Source: Gammaproteobacteria bacterium (GTDB lineage: Bacteria > Pseudomonadota > Gammaproteobacteria > Steroidobacterales > Steroidobacteraceae). From it: a stretch of DNA of 64,000 nucleotides. Shown here piece by piece: positions 29,910-38,102 of the stretch (within the stretch, counting starts at the first letter, position 1; the number at the start of each line of letters is the position of its first letter). The notes under the pieces are model-generated. The model did no database searches and was not told where the DNA came from. It saw nothing but the letters and a program-made list of their open reading frames with translations. The stretch is taken from contig SCUD01000175.1 of NCBI GenBank assembly GCA_004297335.1, positions 1 to 64,000 of the forward strand, in the 5' to 3' direction. The position numbers and the translations under genes were made by a program.

Positions 29910-30818
29910 TCAATCGGCGCCGTCGCGCGCGACCAGCAGGTTCTTGGCGAGCGCGCCGTGCATCCGCCCGATGCCGCGCACCAGGTGCATCACGGCCGTG
30001 AGCAGCAGCAGGCCGATGGCGAGCAGGAGAGGCAACAGCAGCGTCGGCGGGAAATGCCAGGTCAGTTCGTCGATGGTGATGACGCCGGTCTCCCCGAGCA
30101 ATCCGACGAGGCTCGCGAACACCAGGCCCAGGCTGACCGCGATGCCGGTGACGGCCACGGTGAAGTACAGGATGCCGAGCGGCAGCATCAGCAGGAAATA
30201 GAACATCGTCGTCCAGGTGCGCCGGTCCACGAGCATGTTGCGGATGCGCGTGAGTATCGGTACTCCGCGCTCCGGATACAACGGGCGTCGCGGCATGCGT
30301 TGCCCGAGCAGTCCCTCGACGAGGCGTCCCTCGGCCAGCGACAGCACGCGCGTGAAGCCTACGAACAGCAGGAAGAAAGGGATGCCGATGATCAGGACCA
30401 GCAGCCCTGCGGACAGCGAGAAGCCGGTCACGACCATCGTGAAATAGAAGATGCCGGTCACCAGCGACAGCAGCAGGTAGAACAGTGCGGTCCAGGTGCG
30501 CGAATCCACGTACACGGCGAAGAAACGGCCGAGTGCGCCCTGCGCTTCGCGACGGGGCGGCGGTGCGAGTGCCGTTTGCAGCTGCTTTTCGGTCGTGCGG
30601 TAGGCCGCGGCCACCTCGTCAGGCGCGCCGTAGGTGCTTGCGATCAGTTCGAGCGTGTCCGCCTCGAGGCGGTCGGGATGGGCGGCGACCTCGGCGCGCA
30701 GGTACTCCTCGGCGTCGTACAGCGCATCCTGGACCAGGGCCGGGTCCTCGCCGGCCAGCGCTTCGCGCAGCGCGGCCAGGTACTGGTCGATCGAGCGTGG
30801 AGCGGTGCGCTGGTTCAT
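29910..30818 (-). CDS. HAAS/sensor-type membrane protein
   Basis: The 302-residue protein has an N-terminal cytosolic part of the HAAS type (RSIDQYLAALREALAGEDPA, LVQDALYDAEEYLRAEVAAH), which often partners PadR repressors. After it come several membrane helices in two internal repeats. Each repeat begins with an amphipathic stretch ('DSRTWTALFYLLLSLVTGIF' and 'DRRTWTTMFYFLLMLPLGIL'), the pattern of the bacterial 'sensor' domain. I use the ATG at 30818 (MNQRTAPRSIDQ). The start overlaps the padR stop as ATGA, so the two are translated together. Likely role: an envelope or stress signal to PadR, inferred from the pairing. Confidence 0.78.
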   Translation of the reverse strand: MNQRTAPRSIDQYLAALREALAGEDPALVQDALYDAEEYLRAEVAAHPDRLEADTLELIASTYGAPDEVAAAYRTTEKQLQTALAPPPRREAQGALGRFFAVYVDSRTWTALFYLLLSLVTGIFYFTMVVTGFSLSAGLLVLIIGIPFFLLFVGFTRVLSLAEGRLVEGLLGQRMPRRPLYPERGVPILTRIRNMLVDRRTWTTMFYFLLMLPLGILYFTVAVTGIAVSLGLVFASLVGLLGETGVITIDELTWHFPPTLLLPLLLAIGLLLLTAVMHLVRGIGRMHGALAKNLLVARDGAD

Positions 30819-31204
30819 GCGGTTGTTCCTCCGGGCTGCATGCATCCGTCGACGAAATCGCGTGTGGACTGCCAGATCGCGCGCCAGGCGGCCAGCGCCT
30901 CGCGCCCCGCTGGCGTCATCCGGTAATAGCGCCGCGGTGGGCCAGCGTACGACGGCACGATGCGGCTGGCGAGCAGCCCGCTCGCCGCCAGTTGCCTCAG
31001 CACCGGATAGAGGGCGCCCTGCTTGATCGGGGCATCGCCCCCGCCGGTGCCCTGCAGCCGTTTCGCGATCTGATAGCCGTAGAGATCCTCATCCGCCTGG
31101 TCCAGGACCGAGAGCAGCACAAGGCTGGCGAGCCCGGCGTTCAGTTCCTTCTGGAACTTCTGCGAGAGCCGATCCTGATCCTGGGCTTCTGTACTGTGGT
31201 CCAC
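30815..31204 (-). CDS. PadR-family transcriptional regulator
   Basis: This winged-helix repressor responds to signals and often governs its neighbours. The 129-residue protein begins at a GTG (31204). It has the PadR core LASLVLLSVLDQADEDLYGY, QIAKRLQGTGGGDAPIKQGA, LYPVLRQLAASGLLASRIVP and the wing RRYYRMTPAGREALAAWRAI. A promoter with TTGACT and TATTAT lies upstream. The stop overlaps the start of the membrane partner (ATGA). Divergent from the GH57 gene; the AT-rich 75 bp between may hold its operator. Effector unknown. Confidence 0.9.
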   Translation of the reverse strand: MDHSTEAQDQDRLSQKFQKELNAGLASLVLLSVLDQADEDLYGYQIAKRLQGTGGGDAPIKQGALYPVLRQLAASGLLASRIVPSYAGPPRRYYRMTPAGREALAAWRAIWQSTRDFVDGCMQPGGTTA

Positions 31205-31233
31205 GGTGCTAAATTACCGCCGTTGATTGCTCA

Positions 31234-31261
31234 ATAATACTATCAAGTTAATATTAGTCAA
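31234..31261 (-). promoter_or_regulatory. padR promoter
   Basis: On the minus strand, TTGACT (31256-31261) and TATTAT (31234-31239) are 16 bp apart, in an AT-rich stretch between padR and the divergent GH57 gene. The predicted transcript starts about 24 bases before the GTG of padR. PadR proteins usually repress themselves, so an operator in this stretch is expected. Confidence 0.6.
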
Positions 31262-31366
31262 GCGGCAAATTCTTCCCGGGTGAGGACCGACCCCGGGGAG
31301 GCGGCGCTGCTACACTGCGCCCCGCCCGCCGAGCCGCGGGCACTCTGGCCGGGAGGGACCCACGGG

Positions 31367-33007
31367 TTGGACGAGGCTGTCGATGAGCGGGTAAACGTGG
31401 TGCTTTGCTGGCACCTGCACCAGCCCCAGTACCGTGATCCCCTGACCGGTCAGTTCGAGCGGCCCTGGTCCTACCTGCATGGCATGCGGGACTGCATCGA
31501 CCTGGCAGTCCACCTCGAAACCGTCCCGGAAGCCTGTGCGGTCGTCAATTTCTCGCCGGTGCTGCTCGATCAGCTCGACGATTACTGTACGGGCCTCGCC
31601 GCGCACTTTCGCAGCGGCGCACCCATTCCGGACCGGGTCCTCGCACTGCTCGGCCCGGACGGACCCGGTGAGGATCGCCAGCACTGGCCGATGCTGGCCC
31701 GTGCCTGCCTGCGCGCTGGCCAGGACACGCAGGTCAGCCGCTTCCCGGCCTACCGGGCACTGGCCGAGCGTATGGCGCCGATGCTCCGCGACGGAACCGT
31801 GGCGGGGGCAGAGCCCTCGCAGCTGACCGATCTCGCAGTCTGGTATCACCTCGCCTGGCTTGGGGAAACGGTGCGCCGCGGTGATCCGCGCGTCCGCCCC
31901 TTGCTCCGGCGTGCGGGTGACTTCAGCGTGGCGGACCGGCGCCAGCTGCTCGAATGCATCGCCGACGTGCTCTCGGGCCTCGTGCCGCGTTATCGGCGCC
32001 TGGCCGGCAACGGCCAGGTCGAGCTGTCGATCTCGCCCTGGGGCCACCCGGTGATGCCGCTGCTGTTCGATTTTGCGGCCGCGCACCAGGCCGATCCCGG
32101 GCTCGAATTGCCGGCTGCACCCTGCTACCCGGGCGGCGCCGACCGGGCCCGCTGGCATCTGGCGCGGGCGCTGCAGGTCTTCCACCGCGCCTTCGGCTTG
32201 CGGCCGCGCGGCTGCTGGCCGGCCGAGGGTGCGATTTCCGACGCCACGCTCGCGATGCTCGACGGTTTTGGATTCGACTGGACGGCCAGCGCTGATGGTG
32301 TCCTGCGGCGCTCCGCGGGAGCGATTCCGGCTGCGGCGGCGCACTGCGGCTGGCGCCGTGGGGAACAGCGCCTGGTCTGCTTCTTTCGCCACGACGAACT
32401 CTCCGAGCGTGTCGGCTTCGAGTATTCGCACCAGGATGGCGAGGCTGCGGCCGCGGACCTGGTGCTCGAGCTCGAACGCCTCGCGGCCAGTGGCGGGCTG
32501 CAGGGTCGCAACGCGATTTCGCTGGTGATGGACGGGTTGAACGCGTGGGAGTCTTTTCCCGACGGTGGCTACCGGTTCCAGCGCGCCCTGTACCGGCGCC
32601 TCGCGACCCACCCGCGCCTGCGCCTGTCCACGTTTGCGCGCTGCCTGCAGCAGGGTGTCGAGGTACGGCCGCTCGATACGCTCGTCGCCGGCAGCTGGAT
32701 CGACGGCCGGCTCGATACCTGGATCGGCAATCCGGAGCGCAACGCACTCTGGCAATGGCTCTGCGAGGCCAAGGCCGTGTTCGACCAGGTCGTCGTCGAA
32801 GGCTCGCTCGACGAGGCCGGCCAATCGCTGGCGGAATACCAGCTCGGGGTCTGCGAGGGCTCGGACTGGTTCTGGGCCCTGCCGGAGGCCAATCCGGGGG
32901 AGTCGGCGGCCAGTTTCCAGCGCCTGTACCGCCGGCACCTCGGCCGCCTGTACCAGCTGCTCGATGAAGCTCCGCCGGCATTCGACCCCGGACTCATGGC
33001 AGGATAA
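31367..33007 (+). CDS. Glycoside hydrolase family 57 enzyme
   Basis: GH57 enzymes act on alpha-glucans (amylase, 4-alpha-glucanotransferase, branching enzyme). The roughly 546-residue protein starts with the family opening VNVVLCWHLHQPQYRDPLTG. The catalytic nucleophile is in RGCWPAEGAISDATLAML and the acid/base Asp in SLVMDGLNAWESFPDGGY; the usual DGENAWE reads DGLNAWE here, so the Glu after Asp-Gly is replaced. The TTG at 31367 has GGGAGG about 10 bases upstream and places the family start 9 residues in. A GTG at 31280 would add 29 residues without a ribosome binding site. Which glucan it uses is not known. It precedes a small lipoprotein by 5 bp. Confidence 0.86.
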   Translation: MDEAVDERVNVVLCWHLHQPQYRDPLTGQFERPWSYLHGMRDCIDLAVHLETVPEACAVVNFSPVLLDQLDDYCTGLAAHFRSGAPIPDRVLALLGPDGPGEDRQHWPMLARACLRAGQDTQVSRFPAYRALAERMAPMLRDGTVAGAEPSQLTDLAVWYHLAWLGETVRRGDPRVRPLLRRAGDFSVADRRQLLECIADVLSGLVPRYRRLAGNGQVELSISPWGHPVMPLLFDFAAAHQADPGLELPAAPCYPGGADRARWHLARALQVFHRAFGLRPRGCWPAEGAISDATLAMLDGFGFDWTASADGVLRRSAGAIPAAAAHCGWRRGEQRLVCFFRHDELSERVGFEYSHQDGEAAAADLVLELERLAASGGLQGRNAISLVMDGLNAWESFPDGGYRFQRALYRRLATHPRLRLSTFARCLQQGVEVRPLDTLVAGSWIDGRLDTWIGNPERNALWQWLCEAKAVFDQVVVEGSLDEAGQSLAEYQLGVCEGSDWFWALPEANPGESAASFQRLYRRHLGRLYQLLDEAPPAFDPGLMAG

Positions 33008-33012
33008 GCCCC

Positions 33013-33480
33013 ATGCGCGTCATCGCTGTGCTGGTCCTGTCCCTGCTGGCCGCCTGTGCCGGCGTCGGCACGCAGCTGGAGCCGCCGAAGCTGTCCTTTG
33101 TAAAGCTGCGCACCATCGAGGCGGGCCTGTTCGAGCAGCGCCTGGAATTGCGCCTGCGTGTGCAGAATCCGAACTCACTCAGCCTGCCGGTCCACGGGCT
33201 CGACGTGGACGTCGAACTGGCCGGCGAGCACTTTGCCCACGGTGTTTCGGCGCGCGAGTTCACCGTCCCGGCCAACGGCGAGGCCGAGTTCGACATGCTG
33301 CTGACCGCAAATGCCGCGAATGCGCTGATCCGGCTCGCCACCGCGGACCGGCGCGAACGCGAGCAGATCGAGTATCGGCTGCACGGCAAGCTGAGCACGC
33401 GGCTCGGCGTGAAGCGCACGGTTCCCTTCGACGAAACCGGCACGCTGCCGCTGGGTGAACTGCTCGACCGAAGGCGCTGA
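33013..33480 (+). CDS. LEA type 2 (WHy-like) lipoprotein
   Basis: The 155-residue protein has a lipobox LLAAC after a short signal (MRVIAVLVLSLLAACAG). A LEA-14/WHy-like beta sandwich follows: FEQRLELRLRVQNPNSLSLP, VHGLDVDVELAGEHFAHGVS and TVPANGEAEFDMLLTANAA, with the signature RVQNPNSLSLPVHG. Such domains are linked to desiccation or stress tolerance in the periplasm and are often anchored to the outer membrane. It starts 5 bp after the GH57 stop, so they are probably co-transcribed. The partner relation is unclear. Confidence 0.82.
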   Translation: MRVIAVLVLSLLAACAGVGTQLEPPKLSFVKLRTIEAGLFEQRLELRLRVQNPNSLSLPVHGLDVDVELAGEHFAHGVSAREFTVPANGEAEFDMLLTANAANALIRLATADRREREQIEYRLHGKLSTRLGVKRTVPFDETGTLPLGELLDRRR

Positions 33481-33494
33481 GGGACTGGCCCCGA

Positions 33495-34019
33495 TCAGCC
33501 CTCGGCGCGACCTGGTGCGCCGGCGGCAGGTTCCTCGTGGTCCTCGCCCGCGGCCGGATTCGCGCGGGGCGGGACCAGCAGGCCGAGCATCCCTTCCTGG
33601 ACGCGGTTCCAGAGTTCGAGATTCTGGCGGGCGAGGTCGGCCATCGCGTTCATCGGCGGCGGAGCCTGCCGGAGCATCTGTGACACCTGCTGCTGCACGC
33701 TTTCCTGCTGGCGCATGAAGGCGGAGACACTCTGTTCCAGGTAGCGGGACATGAAGTCCTGCATCGGTCCGCCGTAGTAACGGATGATGCCCTCGAGCAG
33801 GGCCGTCGACAGGATCGGCCGGCCGAACTGCTCCTGCTCCGCGATCACCTGCAGCAGGATCAGCCGGGTGATGTCTTCACCCGTCTTGTCCTCGACGACG
33901 CGGATTTTTTCACCGCGGACGATCAGGTCGCGGATGTCCTCGAGGGTGACGTGTTTGCTGATCGAGGCGTCGTACAGGCGCCGGTTGGCGTACTTCTTGA
34001 TCAACCGTTCCTTGATCAT
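33495..34019 (-). CDS. phaR: Polyhydroxyalkanoate synthesis repressor PhaR
   Basis: PhaR binds DNA and nascent PHA granules and represses phasin genes. The 174-residue protein begins with the family start MIKERLIKKYANRRLYDASI. It continues with SKHVTLEDIRDLIVRGEKIR, VVEDKTGEDITRLILLQVIA, QFGRPILSTALLEGIIRYYG and a helical, Gln-rich C-terminus (MRQQESVQQQVSQMLRQAPP) ending in an Ala/Pro-rich tail. The ATG at 34019 fits the family. A perfect 11-bp-arm inverted repeat lies 21 bp upstream (34040-34067), a likely self-operator. It is convergent with the LEA gene and next to the phasin. Confidence 0.93.
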   Translation of the reverse strand: MIKERLIKKYANRRLYDASISKHVTLEDIRDLIVRGEKIRVVEDKTGEDITRLILLQVIAEQEQFGRPILSTALLEGIIRYYGGPMQDFMSRYLEQSVSAFMRQQESVQQQVSQMLRQAPPPMNAMADLARQNLELWNRVQEGMLGLLVPPRANPAAGEDHEEPAAGAPGRAEG

Positions 34020-34039
34020 GGCTGGAGTGTACCGGATCG

Positions 34040-34067
34040 TGCCGCAGTGCGTTACTGCACTGCGGCA
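34040..34067. promoter_or_regulatory. Probable PhaR operator upstream of phaR
   Basis: TGCCGCAGTGC-GTTACT-GCACTGCGGCA is a perfect inverted repeat with 11-bp arms, 21 bp before the phaR start. PhaR proteins are known to prefer TGC/GCA-rich sites. The CAGTGC/GCACTG arms share the core of the palindrome at 34567-34583, so both may be bound by the same protein. Confidence 0.6.
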
Positions 34068-34086
34068 AGCAGCGCGGGCCGCGGGC

Positions 34087-34122
34087 AAAAAAATAGGACG
34101 GCGGCCTGAAGGCACGCCGTCC
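34087..34122 (-). terminator. Rho-independent terminator of the phasin gene
   Basis: On the minus strand, an 8-bp stem (GGACGGCG at 34096-34103 with CGCCGTCC at 34115-34122) is followed by ATTTTTTTG (34087-34095). It lies 26 bp after the phasin stop and separates the abundant phasin message from phaR downstream on the same strand. Confidence 0.78.
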
Positions 34123-34148
34123 CGAGGGGGGGAGGGTACGGGGTTCGA

Positions 34149-34508
34149 TCAGGCGGCCTTGCGGGCCGTCCGGGCGGTGTCGACCGCCGTCTGATCAAAC
34201 CACTTCGAAACCTGGGCCTGCTGGTCGGTCGCGAGCTTCACCAGATCCTGGGAACGCTGCGCGGCCTTCTCGGCGAACTGGCTCGCAATCTCCAGCTGCT
34301 TGGCAGTCAACTCATTGAAATCCTTGGCCGATGACAGCAGCTGCAGCTCCTGCACCGAGAACTCCAGCACCTCGCCCGCGAAGGCATACTGCTGGCGGGC
34401 CATGCGCTCGAAACTCTGCAGCGCGAGTTCGCTGAACTTGTGGGCCGGCGCCATGGCCTTGCGGCTTGCATCCATGAATGCACTGAAATCGAAGGCGGAG
34501 CTTGTCAT
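34149..34508 (-). CDS. phaP: Phasin (PHA granule surface protein)
   Basis: Phasins coat polyhydroxyalkanoate granules. The 119-residue helical protein MTSSAFDFSAFMDASRKAMA continues with FSELALQSFERMARQQYAFA, EVLEFSVQELQLLSSAKDFN, LEIASQFAEKAAQRSQDLVK and ends with WFDQTAVDTARTARKAA, a typical phasin make-up of amphipathic helices. The ATG at 34508 has AAAGGA about 10 bases upstream. A TTGCAC/TATCGT promoter (17 bp spacer) overlaps the TGCA palindrome at 34567-34583, so PhaR could block it. It is followed by a strong terminator. Confidence 0.9.
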   Translation of the reverse strand: MTSSAFDFSAFMDASRKAMAPAHKFSELALQSFERMARQQYAFAGEVLEFSVQELQLLSSAKDFNELTAKQLEIASQFAEKAAQRSQDLVKLATDQQAQVSKWFDQTAVDTARTARKAA

Positions 34509-34566
34509 TTCTGGCATCCTTTGAGCCTGGGGCTCGATTGCATAGGCCGGCACGATACACGAGGAT

Positions 34567-34583
34567 TTATTGCAGTGCAATAA
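34567..34583. promoter_or_regulatory. Palindrome in the phaP-phaE intergenic region
   Basis: TTATTGCA-G-TGCAATAA is a perfect 17-bp palindrome. On the minus strand its TTGCAC forms the -35 of a phaP promoter with -10 TATCGT. More TGCA-centred sites follow toward phaE: TTGCAGCA near 34670 and TTGCAGAGCAA (34697-34707). The 220 bp between phaP and phaE hold these sites, an AT-rich stretch with GTTAGTTAGTAG, and no gene. Confidence 0.6.
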
Positions 34584-34728
34584 GTTTTTTCGGTGACTCG
34601 GCCACGGAGCGGAACTGGCTACTTGTTAGCTTTATAAAACAGTTAGTTAGTAGTATTCACGAAACGCTGTTGCAGCACGAAGTGCTTGCGGATCTTTTGC
34701 AGAGCAATAGCCTGGAGGGTGCGCCACG

Positions 34729-35412
34729 ATGACTGCCGACCCGACCGCAGCCTGGTTAGAACAGCAGCAGGAGTTCTGGAGCCGGCTGGCGGCCGGCCAG
34801 GGCGGCGGCGTGCCACCGGAGACGCTGCAGCGCCTCGCGGACTTTGGCAGCCAATACGCCAGCCTGACCCACGAGTTCTGGCAGCGCTTTGCCGCTGGCG
34901 GCAGTGCAGGTCCGGCGGACTCAGCGGGACTGCAGGCCCTGTTCCTGGCCGCGTACCAGCAAGCGCTCCGCCCGGCCTCGCTGCAGCTGCCGGATCACGG
35001 TCACCACGTTGCTGTACTGGTGCGGTTGCAACAGGCGACGCATGCCTTCGGACAACTGCTGGTCGCCATCGCTGCGGACGCAGCGGCACGCCTGATGGCG
35101 GCGCTTGCCACGCCGTCCGCTGACCGGATTGTGAGTGTTGCGGGCCTGCATGAACTCTGGCTGGAAAGCGGCGAACAGGCCTGGGCGGCGGCCGCGCCCA
35201 GGGCGGATTTCGTCGCAGCGCAGCAGGAACTGCTGGCGGCTCTCACCGAGTGGCGGGCCGTGCAGATGGAAGCCCTGGATGCACTGGGACGTCAGTTCGG
35301 TTTGACGGGACGGGCCGAACAGGACGAGCTGTATCAGGAACTGCAGACCCTGCGGCGCCGGGTCCGCGAGCTGGAGCGCGCGTTGCGCGACCGTGAGGCC
35401 GGCTCACCGTGA
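34729..35412 (+). CDS. phaE: Class III PHA synthase subunit PhaE
   Basis: PhaE is the non-catalytic partner of class III PHA synthases; it activates PhaC. The 227-residue protein is all-helical with aromatic-rich motifs such as AWLEQQQEFWSRLAAG and LTHEFWQRFAAGGS, and a C-terminal coiled coil (DELYQELQTLRRRVRELERA). It is shorter than the roughly 350 residues I recall for characterised PhaE proteins, so part of the middle is missing. It overlaps phaC (GTG at 35409 inside the stop), which supports the pairing. CTGGAGGG precedes the ATG. Assignment is by gene context and helix content. Confidence 0.82.
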   Translation: MTADPTAAWLEQQQEFWSRLAAGQGGGVPPETLQRLADFGSQYASLTHEFWQRFAAGGSAGPADSAGLQALFLAAYQQALRPASLQLPDHGHHVAVLVRLQQATHAFGQLLVAIAADAAARLMAALATPSADRIVSVAGLHELWLESGEQAWAAAAPRADFVAAQQELLAALTEWRAVQMEALDALGRQFGLTGRAEQDELYQELQTLRRRVRELERALRDREAGSP

Positions 35413-36470
35413 CGCCGAGCGCCCTCGATCCGGCGGCGGTACAGTCCGAGCTGCTCGGTTCCTGGCGACGGCTCGCCGCGGCGATCGCGGCGCTTACCGA
35501 GCTGCCGGCGGTTGGACCGGGGTGTTCTGCCCGTGACGAGGCCTGGCGCGAGGACGGTGTGGTCCTGTATCGCTACCGGCCGCTCGGCCCGCCGGCGGAC
35601 CTGCCTCCGGTCCTGATCTGCTATGCGCTGGTCAACCGGCCCGGCATGCTCGACCTGCAGCCGGACCGGTCGCTGATCCGCGGCCTGCTGGCCCGCGGGC
35701 TCACGGTCTGGCTGATCGACTGGGGTGATCCGGCTCCGGCTGATCGCTACCGCGATCTCGACGACTACATCAATGGTTACCTCGACCGTTGCGTCGACGT
35801 GGTCTGTGCCGCCCATGGCGTGCCGGCAGTCAACCTGATGGGCGTCTGCCAGGGCGGGACGCTGGCGCTGTGCTACACGGCATTGCACGGCGCGCGGGTG
35901 CGCAACCTGATCACGATGGTGACGCCAGTGGATTTCCACACGCCGGACAATCTGCTCACCCGGTGGGCCCGCGGGCTCGACGCCGGGCGGATGGCCGAGG
36001 TGTACGGCAACATCCCGGGCGCGCTGCTGAACGCGGCCTTCCTGGCGCTACGGCCGCTGCGCCTGAGCAGCGGCAAGTACGCGCGGCTGGCCGCCGCCGA
36101 TGCGGATCAGCAGGCGCTTGCGACCTTCCTGCGCATGGAACGCTGGATCCTGGACAGCCCGGACCAGGCGGGGGCTGCATTCGCGCAGTTCATCCGCTGG
36201 TTCTTTCAGGAAAACCGACTCATCAACGGCGGCCTCGAGCTCGCCGGTCGCCCGGTGGAACTGGGCCAGGTCCGCTGTCCGATCCTGAACGTCTACGCGA
36301 CCCGCGATCATCTGGTCCCGCCGGCCGCGTCACTGGCGCTCGAGGGCCGGACCGGAAGCGCGGACTGCAGCAGCCATGGGATCGAGGCCGGCCACATCGG
36401 TATCTATGTCGGCGGCCAGGCGCCGGAGCTGCTGCCAGGGCTGATTGCCGGATGGTGCTCCGCCCGCTGA
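35409..36470 (+). CDS. phaC: Class III PHA synthase catalytic subunit PhaC
   Basis: PhaC polymerises (R)-hydroxyacyl-CoA into polyhydroxyalkanoate. The 353-residue length fits class III. The lipase-like box VNLMGVCQGGTLALCY holds the catalytic Cys (about residue 147), YATRDHLVPP the Asp (about 300) and GIEAGHIGIYVGG the His (about 329), so the triad is complete. The start is a GTG overlapping the phaE stop. Conserved WLIDWGDP and TMVTPVDFHTPD are also present. The phaE partner, the upstream phasin and repressor, and the downstream hydratase make a complete locus; phaA and phaB are not in the window. Confidence 0.93.
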   Translation: MTPSALDPAAVQSELLGSWRRLAAAIAALTELPAVGPGCSARDEAWREDGVVLYRYRPLGPPADLPPVLICYALVNRPGMLDLQPDRSLIRGLLARGLTVWLIDWGDPAPADRYRDLDDYINGYLDRCVDVVCAAHGVPAVNLMGVCQGGTLALCYTALHGARVRNLITMVTPVDFHTPDNLLTRWARGLDAGRMAEVYGNIPGALLNAAFLALRPLRLSSGKYARLAAADADQQALATFLRMERWILDSPDQAGAAFAQFIRWFFQENRLINGGLELAGRPVELGQVRCPILNVYATRDHLVPPAASLALEGRTGSADCSSHGIEAGHIGIYVGGQAPELLPGLIAGWCSAR

Positions 36471-36520
36471 AGGGTGCCGCTCCATCCCATCGGTTAGAAT
36501 CCCTCTCTTTTTCCCAGGTC

Positions 36521-36997
36521 ATGGATACAGCGATGTCGAAGGAACAGGTCCTGAAGGAACTGCAGGCAGCGGTCGGCAGCGAAACCCGGGTGAGCGACTG
36601 GCTCGAGCTCACGCAGGAGCGGGTCAATGCCTTTGCGGATGCCACTGGCGATCACCAGTGGATCCACTGCGATCCGGAGCGAGCCGCGCGCGAGTCGCCT
36701 TCGGGCGGCACAATCGCGCACGGTTACCTGACGCTATCGCTCTACCCCTGGCTGGCTGGACTCGTTGACGGGCGGTCGCGGTTCCCGGGGGTGCGCAGCG
36801 CGATCAACTACGGGATCAATCGCCTGCGGTTTCCGGCCACGCTGCCGGTCGGCGCGCGGGTCCGCGGACGGATCACGCTGAAGGCGGTCGAGGAGGCTGG
36901 CGAGGGCCTGCAGATCACCGAGCAGTACACCGCCGAGATCGAGGGCGGCGGCAAGCCGGCCTGCGTGGCCGAAGTCGTCATCCGGCTCAACTTCTGA
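36521..36997 (+). CDS. phaJ: MaoC-type (R)-enoyl-CoA hydratase, PhaJ-like
   Basis: This hot-dog-fold hydratase makes (R)-3-hydroxyacyl-CoA from enoyl-CoA, supplying PHA synthesis from fatty acids. The 158-residue protein has the R-hydratase core: TQERVNAFADATGDHQWIHC (catalytic Asp and His), then PSGGTIAHGYLTLSLYPWL, SAINYGINRLRFPATLPVGA and LQITEQYTAEIEGGG. Starts at 36521 or 36533 are both possible. It lies 50 bp after phaC. The similarity is clear; its PHA role follows from position. Confidence 0.88.
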   Translation: MDTAMSKEQVLKELQAAVGSETRVSDWLELTQERVNAFADATGDHQWIHCDPERAARESPSGGTIAHGYLTLSLYPWLAGLVDGRSRFPGVRSAINYGINRLRFPATLPVGARVRGRITLKAVEEAGEGLQITEQYTAEIEGGGKPACVAEVVIRLNF

Positions 36998-37013
36998 TAT
37001 GGAGGCGCGGGCG

Positions 37014-38102
37014 ATGCCTGATCTGCTGCGTCGCCTGCTGCCCATTGCCGTCGTCGCCATTGTGGTGATTGCGGGCTGGTTCGTCCTGGGCCGCGGGGCT
37101 GAAGAAGCAACGACGGGTGGCCCGGAGGCCGGAAACATGGGCGGGCCAGTCGCGGTCGTGACCACGGCGGTCGCCTCGAAGCCGCTCGCAGTCCGCGTCG
37201 AGGCCCTCGGCACCGCACGGGCCAACGAGGCCATTGAAGTGACCTCGCGGGCTGCCCGGGTCGTGACGGCCTTGCGTTTCACCGAGGGCCAGCAGGTCCG
37301 GCGCAACCAGGTGCTGGTGGAACTCGAGTCGACCCAGGACCGGGCGGACCTCGCGGCCGCCGAGGCGGCGCTGGCCGAGAGCCGCTCGGCATTCACGCGC
37401 AGCCGCGACCTGTTCACGCAGCAGGCCCTGTCGCAGGCGCAGCTCGAGCAGATCGAGGCGACGCTGAAGGCCAACGAGGCGCGGGTTGCGGCGGCGGCCG
37501 CGCGCGTCGCCGATACCGTGATCCGCGCGCCCTTTGCCGGCACCGTGGGCCTGCGCCGGGTCAGCCTGGGTGCGCTCGTCAATCCCGGCACGGTGATCAC
37601 GACGCTGGACGATACCGCGACGATGAAGCTCGATTTCGACGTGCCCGAGGTGTTCCTTGCGGTGCTGCAGGCGGGCCTCGCGGTCGAGGCGGCCAGTGCC
37701 GCCTGGCCCGGCACCAGCTTCGCCGGTACCGTCGAGACGGTGGATTCGCGCGTCGATCCGGTATCGCGCTCGGTGCGGGTGCGCGCGCGCCTGCCGAACA
37801 CCGACGGCCGGCTGCGCCCCGGCATGTTCCTGACGGTGCGGGTCAGCCGCGAGCCGCGGCCGGGGCTGGTGGTGCCGGAGCAGGCGGTCATTCCGGAGCG
37901 TGGCGACCTGTTCGTCTACGTGGTCGCGGGCGGCCAGGTGGAGCGCCGCACCGTCGCACTGGGCCGGCGCAGCCCCGGCGAGGTTGAGGTCCTCGAGGGC
38001 CTGGCTGCCGGCGAGCGGGTGATTGTCGAGGGCACGCAGAAAGTCCGGCCGGGTGTTGCGGTCACTGAGCTCGAGCCCGCGCCGGCCGCCGCGCAGCAAT
38101 GA
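37014..38102 (+). CDS. RND efflux periplasmic adaptor (membrane fusion protein)
   Basis: The adaptor couples the inner-membrane RND pump to an outer-membrane channel. The 362-residue protein has an N-terminal membrane anchor (RRLLPIAVVAIVVIAGWFVL), a barrel-sandwich part (GTARANEAIEVTSRAARVVT, then ALRFTEGQQVRRNQVLVELE) and a helical hairpin (RSRDLFTQQALSQAQLEQIE). The second lipoyl half follows (DTVIRAPFAGTVGLRRVSLG), then the beta barrel (PNTDGRLRPGMFLTVRVSR). The ATG at 37014 has GGAGG nine bases upstream. The stop and permease start overlap as ATGA. No outer-membrane channel gene is nearby. Confidence 0.92.
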   Translation: MPDLLRRLLPIAVVAIVVIAGWFVLGRGAEEATTGGPEAGNMGGPVAVVTTAVASKPLAVRVEALGTARANEAIEVTSRAARVVTALRFTEGQQVRRNQVLVELESTQDRADLAAAEAALAESRSAFTRSRDLFTQQALSQAQLEQIEATLKANEARVAAAAARVADTVIRAPFAGTVGLRRVSLGALVNPGTVITTLDDTATMKLDFDVPEVFLAVLQAGLAVEAASAAWPGTSFAGTVETVDSRVDPVSRSVRVRARLPNTDGRLRPGMFLTVRVSREPRPGLVVPEQAVIPERGDLFVYVVAGGQVERRTVALGRRSPGEVEVLEGLAAGERVIVEGTQKVRPGVAVTELEPAPAAAQQ

